A stretch of 64,000 bases of DNA from Enterobacter_D sp963521185 (GTDB taxonomy: Bacteria; Pseudomonadota; Gammaproteobacteria; Enterobacterales; Enterobacteriaceae), in NCBI GenBank assembly GCA_963521185.1, contig CAUQTV010000003.1, positions 248,001-312,000 on the forward strand, read 5' to 3'. This document shows positions 8,452 to 17,372 of the stretch, piece by piece. Each line of letters opens with the position of its first letter. Within the stretch, counting starts at the first letter, position 1. The translations under genes were made by a program, and so were the position numbers. The notes below the pieces were generated by a model that saw only the letters and a list, made by a program, of their open reading frames with translations, had not been told where the DNA came from and searched no databases.

Positions 8452-9096
8452 ATGCGTATCATTCTGCTTGGCGCTCCAGGCGCGGGTAAAGGCACTCAGG
8501 CTCAGTTCATCATGGAGAAATACGGTATTCCGCAGATCTCTACGGGTGACATGCTGCGCGCGGCCGTGAAATCTGGCAGCGAGCTGGGCAAACAGGCAAA
8601 AGACATCATGGACGCCGGTAAACTGGTGACGGATGAACTGGTTATCGCACTGGTTAAAGAACGTATCACTCAGGAAGACTGCCGCAATGGTTTCCTGTTA
8701 GATGGCTTCCCTCGCACCATTCCGCAAGCGGACGCGATGAAAGAAGCCGGTATCAACGTTGATTACGTGCTGGAATTTGCCGTTCCTGATGAGTTAATCG
8801 TTGATCGTATCGTGGGTCGTCGCGTTCACGCGGCATCCGGTCGTGTCTACCACATCAAATTCAATCCGCCGAAAGTGGAAGGTAAAGACGACGTGACCGG
8901 CGAAGAGCTGACCACGCGTAAAGACGATCAGGAAGAAACCGTGCGTAAACGTCTGGTGGAATACCATCAGCTGACCGCACCGCTGATTGGCTACTACCAG
9001 AAAGAAGCCGAAGCCGGTAACACTCAATATGCGAAAGTTGACGGCACCAAAGCCGTAAGCGACGTTCGCGCTGAACTGGCGAAAATCCTCGGTTAA
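8452..9096 (+). CDS. adk: Adenylate kinase
   Basis: Adk interconverts ATP + AMP and 2 ADP in the cytosol and is essential for nucleotide balance. The P-loop GAPGAGKGTQ is at residues 7-16. STGDMLR and GFPRT bind the AMP moiety, the long-form LID domain (about 122-159) follows VGRRVHAASGRVYH, and the C-terminus reads VRAELAKILG. The 214 residues equal the E. coli enzyme. The AGAGGAAT ribosome site at 8439-8446 fits this ATG. It lies between htpG and hemH, as in E. coli. Confidence 0.98.
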   Translation: MRIILLGAPGAGKGTQAQFIMEKYGIPQISTGDMLRAAVKSGSELGKQAKDIMDAGKLVTDELVIALVKERITQEDCRNGFLLDGFPRTIPQADAMKEAGINVDYVLEFAVPDELIVDRIVGRRVHAASGRVYHIKFNPPKVEGKDDVTGEELTTRKDDQEETVRKRLVEYHQLTAPLIGYYQKEAEAGNTQYAKVDGTKAVSDVRAELAKILG

Positions 9097-9103
9097 TCTT
9101 TTT

Positions 9104-9123
9104 CCCCGACGTCTGCGTCGGGG
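9104..9123 (+). terminator. Hairpin after adk
   Basis: CCCCGACG and CGTCGGGG pair perfectly around TCTG just past the adk stop. It is preceded by a T run but followed by AATTCTC rather than a T tract. It may act as an mRNA-stabilising hairpin or a weak terminator. Confidence 0.5.
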
Positions 9124-9216
9124 AATTCTCCCTTCGTTTTCCCTCTCGCTACAATTGGTTCCGTTTACCCGCAATTCAGCTACAATTATCCCCCTTTGAA
9201 AGGATAAGAGGCGCGA

Positions 9217-10179
9217 ATGAGTCAGGCGAAAACCGGCATCCTGCTGGCGAATCTGGGCACCCCCGATGCTCCCACCCCCGAAGCCGTTAAACGCTATTTA
9301 CGGCAGTTTCTGAGCGATCCGCGCGTGGTCGATACACCGCGCTTGCTGTGGTGGCCGCTGTTGCGCGGTGTGATCCTGCCGATTCGTTCGCCACGCGTCG
9401 CTAAACTCTACCAGTCCGTGTGGATGGAAGATGGCTCCCCGCTGATGGTCTTCAGCCGTCGTCAGCAGCAGGCGCTGGCGGCACGTCTGCCCGAGGTGCC
9501 CGTGGCGCTGGGCATGAGCTACGGTACCCCCTCACTGGAAAGCGCCGTTGACGAACTGCTCGCGCAGGGTGTCGAACACATGGTCGTGCTGCCGCTCTAT
9601 CCGCAGTACTCCTGCTCCACGGTGGCCGCCGTCTGGGATGAGCTGGCGCGCATACTGGCGAAAAAACGCCGCATTACCGGCGTATCGTTTATTCGTGACT
9701 ACGCCGATGACACGGCGTACATCAATGCGCTGGTCAGCAGCATCCGGGCGTCGTTCGCCGAACACGGTGAGCCGGATCTGCTGCTGCTCTCTTATCACGG
9801 TATCCCGCAGCGCTACGCCGCGGAAGGCGATGATTATCCGCAGCGCTGCCGCGATACCACCCGCGAAGTGGTCTCCGCGCTGGGGCTGCCGCCTGAGAAA
9901 GTCATGATGACCTTCCAGTCGCGCTTTGGCCGCGAGCCGTGGCTGACGCCGTACACTGACGAGACGCTGAAAATGCTCGGTAAGCAGGGGGTGAAGCATA
10001 TTCAGGTGCTGTGTCCGGGCTTTGCCGCCGACTGCCTCGAAACGCTCGAAGAGATAGCGGTACAAAACCGTGAATTTTTCCTCGAAGCGGGGGGCGAAAA
10101 ATATGAATATATTCCGGCGCTTAATAATAACGCCGATCATATTGAGATGATGGTCAGCCTCACTGCGCCCTATCGCTAA
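9217..10179 (+). CDS. hemH: Ferrochelatase
   Basis: HemH inserts Fe2+ into protoporphyrin IX, the last step of haem synthesis, at the inner face of the membrane. The 320-residue length equals E. coli. The conserved GILLANLGTPDAPTPEAV opens the protein. The ferrochelatase signature LSYHGIPQRY (about 191-200) carries the catalytic histidine, and CPGFAADCLETLEEI carries the catalytic glutamate region. It has the E. coli position after adk, but the acetyl esterase gene aes that separates hemH and gsk in E. coli is absent. Confidence 0.97.
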   Translation: MSQAKTGILLANLGTPDAPTPEAVKRYLRQFLSDPRVVDTPRLLWWPLLRGVILPIRSPRVAKLYQSVWMEDGSPLMVFSRRQQQALAARLPEVPVALGMSYGTPSLESAVDELLAQGVEHMVVLPLYPQYSCSTVAAVWDELARILAKKRRITGVSFIRDYADDTAYINALVSSIRASFAEHGEPDLLLLSYHGIPQRYAAEGDDYPQRCRDTTREVVSALGLPPEKVMMTFQSRFGREPWLTPYTDETLKMLGKQGVKHIQVLCPGFAADCLETLEEIAVQNREFFLEAGGEKYEYIPALNNNADHIEMMVSLTAPYR

Positions 10180-10242
10180 TCGCGCGACAGGCCGGGAATA
10201 TGCTACCCTTTCCGGCCACATTCTCTACTCATAAGCACGCCC

Positions 10243-11547
10243 ATGAAATTTCCCGGCAAACGTAAATCCAAACACTATTTCCCCGTCAACGCGCGCGATC
10301 CGCTGCTGCAACAGACGCAGCCCGACAGTGACGTCTGCACCTCTTGGGTGGTCGGCATCGATCAGACGCTGGTGGATATTGAAGCGAAAGTGGATGATGC
10401 GTTTGTCGTGCGTTATGGCTTAAGTGCCGGGCACTCACTGGTGATTGACGATGATGTCGCCGAGGCGCTGTATCAGGAATTGATGCGCGATAACCTCATC
10501 ACCCATCAGTTCGCCGGTGGCACCATCGGTAACACCATGCACAACTACTCCGTGCTGGCGGATGACCGTTCAGTGCTGCTCGGCGTCATGTGCAGCAATA
10601 TCGACATCGGCGGCTACGCGTATCGCTACCTGTGTAACACCTCCAGCCGTACCGATCTCAACCATTTGCAGGGCGTTGACGGGCCGATTGGTCGCTGCTT
10701 CACGCTGGTGAGCGAGTCCGGCGAGCGTACCTTTGCCATCAGCCCCGGTCACATGAACCAGCTGCGCCCGGAGAGCATTCCGGAAGCGGTCATTGCCGGT
10801 GCCTCCGCGCTGGTGCTGACCTCGTATCTGGTGCGCTGCAAACCCGGTGAGCCGATGCCGGAAGCCACCCTGAAAGCCGTTGAATACGCGAAGAAATACA
10901 ACGTGCCGGTGGTGCTGACCCTCGGGACTAAATATGTGATTGCCGACAACCCGCAGTGGTGGCGTGATTTCCTCAAAGAGAACGTCTCCATTCTGGCGAT
11001 GAACGAAGAAGAAGCCGAAGCGCTGACCGGGGAAAGCGATCCGCTGCTGGCGTGTAATAACGCGCTGGACTGGGTTGATTTGGTGCTGTGCACCGCCGGG
11101 CCGGTCGGCCTGTATATGGCGGGCTTTACCGAAGAAGAGGCGAAGCGCAAAACCCAGCACCCGCTGCTGCCCGGTGCGATTGCCGAGTTCAACCAGTTCG
11201 AATTCAGCCGTGCTATGCGCCATCAGGATTGTCAGAACCCGCTGCGTATTTTCTCCCACATTGCGCCCTACATGGGCGGCCCGGAGAAGATCATGAACAC
11301 CAACGGCGCAGGCGATGGCGCGCTCGCCGCGCTGCTGCACGACATCACCGCCAATAAATTCCACCGCGATAACGTGCCGAACTCCAGCAAACACGCCTTC
11401 ACCTGGCTGACCTTCTCATCGCTGGCGCAGGTGTGTAAATACGCGAACCGCGTCAGCTATCAGGTGCTGAACCAGCACTCCCCGCGTTTAACCCGTGGCC
11501 TGCCGGAACGCGAAGACAGCCTCGAAGAGGCGTACTGGGAGAGGTAA
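10243..11547 (+). CDS. gsk: Inosine-guanosine kinase
   Basis: Gsk phosphorylates guanosine and inosine to GMP and IMP for purine salvage. The 434-residue protein is collinear with E. coli Gsk. It belongs to the PfkB sugar-kinase family: the FAGGTIGNTMHNYSVLAD region binds substrate, and NTNGAGDGALAALLHD (about 352-367) is the C-terminal PfkB signature with the catalytic Asp. It follows hemH by 63 bases, and nothing separates the two, so they may be cotranscribed. Confidence 0.97.
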   Translation: MKFPGKRKSKHYFPVNARDPLLQQTQPDSDVCTSWVVGIDQTLVDIEAKVDDAFVVRYGLSAGHSLVIDDDVAEALYQELMRDNLITHQFAGGTIGNTMHNYSVLADDRSVLLGVMCSNIDIGGYAYRYLCNTSSRTDLNHLQGVDGPIGRCFTLVSESGERTFAISPGHMNQLRPESIPEAVIAGASALVLTSYLVRCKPGEPMPEATLKAVEYAKKYNVPVVLTLGTKYVIADNPQWWRDFLKENVSILAMNEEEAEALTGESDPLLACNNALDWVDLVLCTAGPVGLYMAGFTEEEAKRKTQHPLLPGAIAEFNQFEFSRAMRHQDCQNPLRIFSHIAPYMGGPEKIMNTNGAGDGALAALLHDITANKFHRDNVPNSSKHAFTWLTFSSLAQVCKYANRVSYQVLNQHSPRLTRGLPEREDSLEEAYWER

Positions 11548-11548
11548 A

Positions 11549-11616
11549 CGCTCCCCGTGGGAGAGGGAACACGAACACCCTCTCCCTGTGGGAGAGGGCC
11601 GGGGTGAGGGCATCAG
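11549..11616. repeat. Intergenic repeat after gsk, GGGAGAGGG family
   Basis: Two adjacent units contain CTCCCCGTGGGAGAGGG and CCCTCTCCCTGTGGGAGAGGG, followed by CCGGGGTGAGGGCATCAG. They share the GGGAGAG and CCGGGGTGAGGG parts with the repeat after htpG. The element lies between the convergent gsk and ybaL genes. Confidence 0.75.
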
Positions 11617-11628
11617 CCGGCACAAGTG

Positions 11629-13290
11629 TTACCCCGTTACCGCCTCTTCAATCAGCGTCAGCATGGTATTGGCAATTTCTCGCTCGCCCATCACGACCTG
11701 ATTGGCCCCGCGCTCGGTGATGTAATCGACTTCATCATCATAATGGGCGCGGGCGATGATCTCGATGGTCGGGCATTTTTCTCGGGCGGTGGCGACAATT
11801 TCACCGGCTTCGTAGCCGTTCGGAATGGTCAGCAGCAGCCAGCGTGCGCAGTCGAGGTGCGCCAGATTCATGATCTCTTCGTTGGCCGCATTCCCCAGCA
11901 CCGCGCGAATGCCGCGCTCGCGCAGCTCATCAACGCGGGTGCGCGACGTTTCAATCACCACCAGCGGAATGCCCTGCGCCATCAGTTTTTCACCCAGCAG
12001 GCTGCCGACGCGACCAAAGCCGACCAGCAGCGCATGGTTGCAAATATCGACCGGGATCTGCTTCTCCTCTTCGATCGCTTCTTCCAGCGTCTGCTCTTCC
12101 AGCGTTTCCGTTTTCGCGAGATAGCGCTCAAGCAGGGCGAACAAAATCGGGTTCAGCATAATGGAGAGGATCGCCCCCGCCAGCACCAGGTTTTGCCCGG
12201 TCTGCGGCAACAGATCCAGCGCCATGCCAAGGCCCGCCAGAATAAAGGCGAACTCACCGATTTGCGCGAGGCTGGCGGCGATGGTGAGCGCCGTGCGCGG
12301 TGAGTGACCGAACAGGCGCACCAGGAAGAAGGCGGCGACGGATTTACCAAAGATAATAATCGCCAGCGTGCCGAGCACCGCCAGCGGCTCCTGTATCAGG
12401 ATCATGGGATCAAATAACATCCCCACCGAGACAAAGAACAGCACCGCAAACGCATCGCGCAGCGGCAGCGTGTCATGGGCCGCGCGGTGGCTGAGTTCAG
12501 ATTCATTGAGCACCACGCCCGCAAAAAATGCCCCCAGCGCAAAGGAGACGTCAAACAGCTCGACCGCGCCAAAGGCGATGCCCAGCGCCAGCGCCAGCAC
12601 GGAAAGGGTGAACAGCTCACGCGAACCGGTCGCTGCGCTGCGGGCGAGGATCCACGGCACCAGGCGGCGGCCCACCAGCATCATAATGGCGATGAACGCC
12701 ACCACCTTGCCGATGGTCATGCTCAAGTCGAGCGCCAGCGTTGCAAGGCCGACATTGCCTTTTTCCATCATACTGGCGACGGCGGGCAGCAGCACCAGCG
12801 TCAGCACCATCACCAGATCTTCAACGATCAGCCAGCCAATGGCGATTTGCCCTCGCTGACTGTCAATAAGCTGTCGCTCTTCAAGCGCACGCAGCAGCAC
12901 CACCGTACTGGCGGTGGACAGACACAAACCAAAGACGATGCCGGTCATCAGCGACCAGCCCATCAGGGCAGAAAGCGCCATACCCAGCAGCGTCGCCACA
13001 GCAATCTGAGCGATAGCGCCGGGAATGGCGATGGCCTTTACCGCCATCAAATCCTTCAACGAGAAATGCAGCCCCACGCCGAACATCAGTAAGATCACGC
13101 CCAGTTCAGCCAGTTCAGGGGCCAGCTTAGTATCCGCCACGAAACCCGGCGTAAAGGGACCCGCCAGCACACCCGCTAACAAATAACCCACCAGAGGGGA
13201 AATACGCAGTTTATTGGCAAGCATGCCGAGGATAAAAGCGAGCACAAGGCCGCCGACAAGGGTGGTAATAAGCGGTGTGGCGTGATGCAT
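11629..13290 (-). CDS. ybaL: YbaL, KefC-type monovalent cation/proton antiporter
   Basis: YbaL is an inner-membrane protein of the CPA2 antiporter family with a cytosolic nucleotide-binding domain. The 553 residues contain about 12 hydrophobic segments (residues 5-390, including FGVGLHFSLKDLMAVKAIA). A TrkA-N/RCK_N Rossmann domain starts at HALLVGFGRVGSLLGEKL (about 414). E. coli YbaL is 558 residues; this one has a shorter C-terminal tail. The ATG at 13290 (MHHATPLITT) is chosen because AAAGGAGACGGA lies just upstream and because it matches E. coli. The in-frame ATG at 13326 would add 12 residues. The transported ion is not established. Confidence 0.94.
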   Translation of the reverse strand: MHHATPLITTLVGGLVLAFILGMLANKLRISPLVGYLLAGVLAGPFTPGFVADTKLAPELAELGVILLMFGVGLHFSLKDLMAVKAIAIPGAIAQIAVATLLGMALSALMGWSLMTGIVFGLCLSTASTVVLLRALEERQLIDSQRGQIAIGWLIVEDLVMVLTLVLLPAVASMMEKGNVGLATLALDLSMTIGKVVAFIAIMMLVGRRLVPWILARSAATGSRELFTLSVLALALGIAFGAVELFDVSFALGAFFAGVVLNESELSHRAAHDTLPLRDAFAVLFFVSVGMLFDPMILIQEPLAVLGTLAIIIFGKSVAAFFLVRLFGHSPRTALTIAASLAQIGEFAFILAGLGMALDLLPQTGQNLVLAGAILSIMLNPILFALLERYLAKTETLEEQTLEEAIEEEKQIPVDICNHALLVGFGRVGSLLGEKLMAQGIPLVVIETSRTRVDELRERGIRAVLGNAANEEIMNLAHLDCARWLLLTIPNGYEAGEIVATAREKCPTIEIIARAHYDDEVDYITERGANQVVMGEREIANTMLTLIEEAVTG

Positions 13291-13479
13291 TCCGTCTCCT
13301 TTCACTGGTGTTTCCATTTTGGTCAAAAACCAAAACCCGATTTACAGTTTAAGACACTTTAAACCATTATGTTCATGAATAATTGTTGAATTATGAACAA
13401 AACAGCTATCTGGTCATAAAATGGGGTTATGAGGCAGGATATCAAGAAAGCGGAGGCGAAAGGCTGATGTTATCTGGGA

Positions 13480-13512
13480 AAATGGGCGGCCTGTCTTACG
13501 ATTAAGCCGCCC
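13480..13512 (-). terminator. Hairpin terminator after fsr
   Basis: On the minus strand, five bases after the fsr stop, GGGCGGC and GCCGCCC form a perfect 7-bp stem with a 15-base loop, followed by ATTTTCCC. The short T run makes it a moderate terminator. The rest of the 227-bp gap to ybaL is AT-rich and presumably holds the ybaL promoter. Confidence 0.6.
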
Positions 13513-13517
13513 TGTAT

Positions 13518-14735
13518 TCAGGCTTTATGCCGGTTATCGGGCAGAAATATCGTCAACATCCCTAAAAGTGGCAGGAAAGCACAGATTTTATAGACCAGGA
13601 ATATGCTCGTATGGTCTGCAACCAGCCCCAGCACTGCGGCACCCAGGCCGCCCATGCCAAAGGCAAAGCCGAAAAAGAGGCCAGAAACCATGCCGATACG
13701 ACCCGGCAGCAGCTCTTGTGCGTAGACCAGAATGGCTGAAAAGGCCGAGGCGAGGATAAAACCAATGATCACCGTCAATATCCCGGTCCAGTACAGGGAT
13801 GCATAGGGTAAAATAAGCGTGAAAGGCGCAACGCCGAGGATAGAGCCCCAAATCACATATTTTCGCCCAATTTTATCGCCCACCGGGCCGCCGATCACCG
13901 TGCCTGCGGCCACCGCGAACAAAAAGGCAAACAGGTGAAACTGCGAACTTTGCACCGATAAACCGAATTTTTGCATCAGGTAAAAGGTGTAATAGCTACT
14001 GATGCTCGCCATATAGAAGTATTTCGAGAAAATCAGGATCAGCAGCACGGACACCGCGAGGATCACCTTATTGCGCGGCAACGGATTCACCACTTTCGCC
14101 ACCGGCTTGCCTTTATTAACGCGATGCTGCGCGGCGTACCAGCGGCTCACCTGTGCGAGCACCACAATCGCCAGCAGGGCGGCGAGCACAAACCAGGCCA
14201 CGTTACCTTTGCCATACGGCGCAATAACCAGCGCTGCCAGCAGGGGGCCGAGCGAGCTGCCAAAGTTACCGCCCACCTGGAACAGCGACTGCGCCAGTCC
14301 ATGACGACCACCGGACGCCATGCGCGCCACGCGGGAAGATTCCGGGTGGAACACCGACGAGCCTGTACCCACCAGCGCGGCCGCGACCAGAACCATACCG
14401 AAACTGCTCGCCAGCGCCAGCAGCACCAGCCCGCTCAGGGTAAAGCACATGCCAATCGGCAGCGACCACGGCATCGGGTGTTTGTCGGTCCAGGCCCCAA
14501 CGATGGGTTGCAGCAGCGAAGACGCAAGCTGGAACGTCAGGGTAATCATGCCGATCTGCACAAACGTCAGCGAGAACTCCGATTGCAGCAGCGGGTAAAT
14601 CGCGAGTATCAGCGACTGAAGCATATCGTTGAGCAGATGCGAGACGCTGATCGCGCCTAAAATACCAAACGAGGTGCGCGCTTTAGGCGGCGCAGCGTTT
14701 CCAGACAGCGTCTGGGTGGGTTCACTCATTGCCAT
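13518..14735 (-). CDS. fsr: Fosmidomycin resistance MFS efflux protein
   Basis: Fsr is an inner-membrane major-facilitator exporter that confers fosmidomycin resistance when overexpressed. The 405-residue product has twelve hydrophobic segments and tracks E. coli Fsr closely, with SHLLNDMLQSLILAIYPLLQ in the first segment, PMPWSLPIGMCFTLSG, and VGTGSSVFHPESSRVARMAS in the loop region. The ATG at 14735 (MAMSEPTQT) matches the E. coli start; an ATG three codons upstream is possible. It is divergent from ushA, as in E. coli. Confidence 0.95.
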   Translation of the reverse strand: MAMSEPTQTLSGNAAPPKARTSFGILGAISVSHLLNDMLQSLILAIYPLLQSEFSLTFVQIGMITLTFQLASSLLQPIVGAWTDKHPMPWSLPIGMCFTLSGLVLLALASSFGMVLVAAALVGTGSSVFHPESSRVARMASGGRHGLAQSLFQVGGNFGSSLGPLLAALVIAPYGKGNVAWFVLAALLAIVVLAQVSRWYAAQHRVNKGKPVAKVVNPLPRNKVILAVSVLLILIFSKYFYMASISSYYTFYLMQKFGLSVQSSQFHLFAFLFAVAAGTVIGGPVGDKIGRKYVIWGSILGVAPFTLILPYASLYWTGILTVIIGFILASAFSAILVYAQELLPGRIGMVSGLFFGFAFGMGGLGAAVLGLVADHTSIFLVYKICAFLPLLGMLTIFLPDNRHKA

Positions 14736-14916
14736 AAAATCCACATTCAGGTTTATTTGTTAGCGATGCACGACAGCATTGTCATACTGGCTAATAATTA
14801 TCTGCCTAACATACCTGCGGCGAAGGTTTGAAGGAAGTCGCAATTCTGAAAACTTATTTGTCTAATAAGGCGGCACACGCTACTTTTGCGTCTGTTAATG
14901 CATCAGGGAGAGACAC

Positions 14917-16569
14917 ATGAAATTACTGAAACGGGGCGTAGCGCTGGCTATGCTCGCGGCCCTCGGCCTGGTAAGCATCCCGGCACAGGCATACGAAAAA
15001 GATAAAACCTACAAAATAACCATTCTGCACACCAACGATCATCACGGGCATTTCTGGCGCAGCGACTACCGTGAATACGGTCTGGCGGCGCAAAAAACGC
15101 TGGTGGACGGTATTCGCAAAGAGGTCGCCGCAGACGGTGGTAGCGTGCTGCTGCTCTCGGGCGGCGACATCAATACCGGCGTGCCGGAATCCGATTTACA
15201 GGATGCCGAGCCCGATTTTCGCGGCATGAACCTGATTGGCTATGACGCGATGGCGGTCGGCAACCACGAGTTTGATAATCCGCTCACCGTGCTGCGTCAG
15301 CAGGAAAAATGGGCCAAATTCCCGTTCCTGTCCGCCAATATTTATCAGAAAAGCACCGGCGAGCGCCTGTTTAAGCCCTGGGCTATTTTCAAACGCCAGG
15401 ATCTGAAAATCGCCGTGATCGGCTTAACCACCGATGACACCGCCAAAATTGGCAATCCCGAGTATTTTACCGATATTGAGTTTCGCAAACCGGCGGACGA
15501 AGCTGCGTTAGTCATTCAGGAGCTGAATGCCAATGAGAAGCCGGACATCATGATTGCGACCACGCACATGGGCCATTACGACAACGGTGAGCATGGTTCT
15601 AACGCGCCGGGCGACGTCGAAATGGCGCGCAGCCTGCCGACGGGGGCGCTGGCAATGATTGTGGGTGGTCACTCACAGGATCCGGTCTGCATGGCGTCGG
15701 AAAATAAAAAGCAGGTCGATTACGTACCCGGTACGCCTTGCGCGCCGGATCGGCAAAACGGTATCTGGATTGTGCAGGCCCATGAGTGGGGCAAATACGT
15801 CGGTCGCGCGGACTTTGAGTTCCGTAACGGCGAAATGAAGCTGGTGCACTATCAGCTTATCCCGGTCAACCTGAAGAAAAAAATCACTTACGATAACGGG
15901 GAGAGTGAGCGCGTACTCTACACCCCAGAAATCCCTGAAAACGCCCAGATGCTCTCGCTGCTGACGCCGTTCCAGAACAAAGGCAAAGCGCAGCTGGAGG
16001 TGAAAATTGGCAACGTCAACGGTCATCTTGAAGGCGATCGCAGTAAAGTGCGTTTTGTGCAGACCAACCTGGCGCACCTGATCCTCAGCGCGCAAATCGA
16101 TCGCACCGGCGCGGATTTCGCGGTGATGAGCGGCGGCGGTGTGCGTGATTCCATTGAAGCGGGTGATATCACCTACAAAGACGTGCTGAAGGTCCAGCCT
16201 TTTGGCAACGTGCTGGTGTACGCCGACATGACCGGTAAAGAGGTGATGGCGTATCTGAGTGCCGTTGCACAAATGAAACCGGATTCGGGTGCCTACCCGC
16301 AGTTTGCCAACGTGAGCTTCAGATCGGCCAACGGTAAGCTCAGCGATGTGACGATCAAAGGCGAACCCCTTGATGAGGCAAAAACCTATCGCATGGCGAC
16401 GCTGAGCTTTAACGCCACCGGCGGTGACGGTTATCCGCGTCTGGATGATAAGCCGGGTTACGTGAATACCGGGTTTATTGATGCCGAAGTGTTAAAGCAG
16501 TATATCCAGCAGCATTCACCGCTGGACGCGGCGGCCTTTGAGCCAAAAGGTGAGGTGAGCTGGCAGTAG
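14917..16569 (+). CDS. ushA: Periplasmic UDP-sugar hydrolase / 5'-nucleotidase
   Basis: UshA hydrolyses UDP-sugars and 5'-nucleotides in the periplasm so nucleosides can be taken up. The 550-residue precursor has a signal peptide cleaved after AQA at residue 25. The N-terminal metallophosphatase domain shows LHTNDHHGHF, SGGDINTG, GNHEFDNP and GGHSQD, whose D, H and N residues bind two metals. The C-terminal domain (from about 360) carries the substrate site, including FNATGGDGYPRL. The product has the same length as E. coli UshA. The GGGAGAG ribosome site at 14905-14911 supports this start. Confidence 0.97.
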   Translation: MKLLKRGVALAMLAALGLVSIPAQAYEKDKTYKITILHTNDHHGHFWRSDYREYGLAAQKTLVDGIRKEVAADGGSVLLLSGGDINTGVPESDLQDAEPDFRGMNLIGYDAMAVGNHEFDNPLTVLRQQEKWAKFPFLSANIYQKSTGERLFKPWAIFKRQDLKIAVIGLTTDDTAKIGNPEYFTDIEFRKPADEAALVIQELNANEKPDIMIATTHMGHYDNGEHGSNAPGDVEMARSLPTGALAMIVGGHSQDPVCMASENKKQVDYVPGTPCAPDRQNGIWIVQAHEWGKYVGRADFEFRNGEMKLVHYQLIPVNLKKKITYDNGESERVLYTPEIPENAQMLSLLTPFQNKGKAQLEVKIGNVNGHLEGDRSKVRFVQTNLAHLILSAQIDRTGADFAVMSGGGVRDSIEAGDITYKDVLKVQPFGNVLVYADMTGKEVMAYLSAVAQMKPDSGAYPQFANVSFRSANGKLSDVTIKGEPLDEAKTYRMATLSFNATGGDGYPRLDDKPGYVNTGFIDAEVLKQYIQQHSPLDAAAFEPKGEVSWQ

Positions 16570-16588
16570 TGTTGTGCGGCCTGATGTC

Positions 16589-16628
16589 CTCACCCCAACC
16601 CTCAGCCCACCGGGCTGAGGGTGCGAAC
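16589..16628. repeat. Short intergenic palindrome after ushA
   Basis: CTCACCCCAACCCTCAGCCC and GGGCTGAGGGTGCGAAC form a hairpin with stem ACCCTCAGCCC/GGGCTGAGGGT. It resembles the repeats after htpG and gsk in its CTCACCC-AACCCTC start and intergenic position. Confidence 0.6.
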
Positions 16629-16632
16629 ACAA

Positions 16633-16664
16633 AAAACGGTAACGCCTGTTACCGTTTTGCTTTT
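16633..16664. terminator. Bidirectional terminator between ushA and ybaK
   Basis: AAAACGGTAAC (16633-16643) and GTTACCGTTTT (16648-16658) form a perfect 11-bp stem around GCCT. A T-rich run follows on the plus strand and the stem is preceded by As, so it can end both convergent transcripts. Confidence 0.88.
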
Positions 16665-16691
16665 ACCTCCTAGCGCCACCGGGCAAGTTTT

Positions 16692-17171
16692 TCACTCCCG
16701 GCGCGCAATATCCGCAAAGGTCGCGCCGAGGATTTTCGCCAGATCTCCTGCCGCCAGCTCAATATCCAGCCCGCGTTTACCGCCCGAGACATAAATGGTG
16801 GCAAATGCCTGCGCGGGGGCATCAATCAGCGTTGGCAGGCGTTTTTTCTGCCCCAGCGGACTGATGCCGCCCACCAGATAGCCCGTGGTGCGCTGCGCGA
16901 CCAGCGGATCGGCCATGTCCACTTTTTTAGCGCCCAGCGCTTTGGCGACTTTTTTCAAATCCAGTTGCCCGGCCACCGGCGTCACGGCAACGGCAAGCTG
17001 CTTCATGTCGCCATTCATCGCCACCAGCAAGGTCTTATAAACCTGGTCTGCATTCAGACCGAGCTTGCGCACCACTTCATCGCCAAAGTTCGTTTCACTG
17101 GGATCGTGATCGTAGGCGTGAAGGTGAAAGGGGATCTTGTTTTTTTCGAGTAATTTAACGGCGGGCGTCAT
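16692..17171 (-). CDS. ybaK: Cys-tRNA(Pro)/Cys-tRNA(Cys) deacylase YbaK
   Basis: YbaK hydrolyses cysteine mischarged onto tRNA-Pro, acting in trans after prolyl-tRNA synthetase editing. The 159-residue protein matches E. coli YbaK in length and has the YbaK/ProX fold. LLVAMNGDM and LAVAVTPVAGQLDLKKVAKALGAKK lead into TGYLVGGISPLGQKKRLP, the active-site loop with GGISP. The ATG at 17171 (MTPAVKLLEK) is preferred to the in-frame ATG at 17189 because it reproduces the E. coli N-terminus and AAGGATTTTT lies just upstream. Confidence 0.95.
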   Translation of the reverse strand: MTPAVKLLEKNKIPFHLHAYDHDPSETNFGDEVVRKLGLNADQVYKTLLVAMNGDMKQLAVAVTPVAGQLDLKKVAKALGAKKVDMADPLVAQRTTGYLVGGISPLGQKKRLPTLIDAPAQAFATIYVSGGKRGLDIELAAGDLAKILGATFADIARRE

Positions 17172-17295
17172 AAAAATCCTTCTTATCACGGAGAGTTCAC
17201 GTTAACAGCATACGCCTGACAACGGTCGCAAAAATAGTCCTCTCCTGCTTAATAGTGTTGGCGGTAAGGATAACTTTGAGAGACAATTCATCTTC

Positions 17296-17372
17296 ACCGA
17301 CGTTAACGTCGGAATTACAATAACGATGAAATTCCTCTTTGACGGGCCAATAGTATTATTGGCCATTTTTTT
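17296..17372 (+). ncRNA. chiX: ChiX (MicM/SroB) small regulatory RNA
   Basis: ChiX is an Hfq-binding sRNA that represses chitoporin chiP and the chb operon by base-pairing, and is itself destroyed by a chb-derived decoy. This copy lies in the ybaK-ybaP intergenic region, exactly as in E. coli. The 5' hairpin (ACCGACG TTAA CGTCGG) is followed by the conserved seed region GATGAAATTCCTCTTTGACG. It ends in the terminator GGCCAATA-GTAT-TATTGGCC with a run of seven Ts. About 77 nt compares with 84 in E. coli; the 5' hairpin and terminator loop differ in sequence but keep their pairing, while the seed is unchanged. The 5' end is inferred by alignment. Confidence 0.92.
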
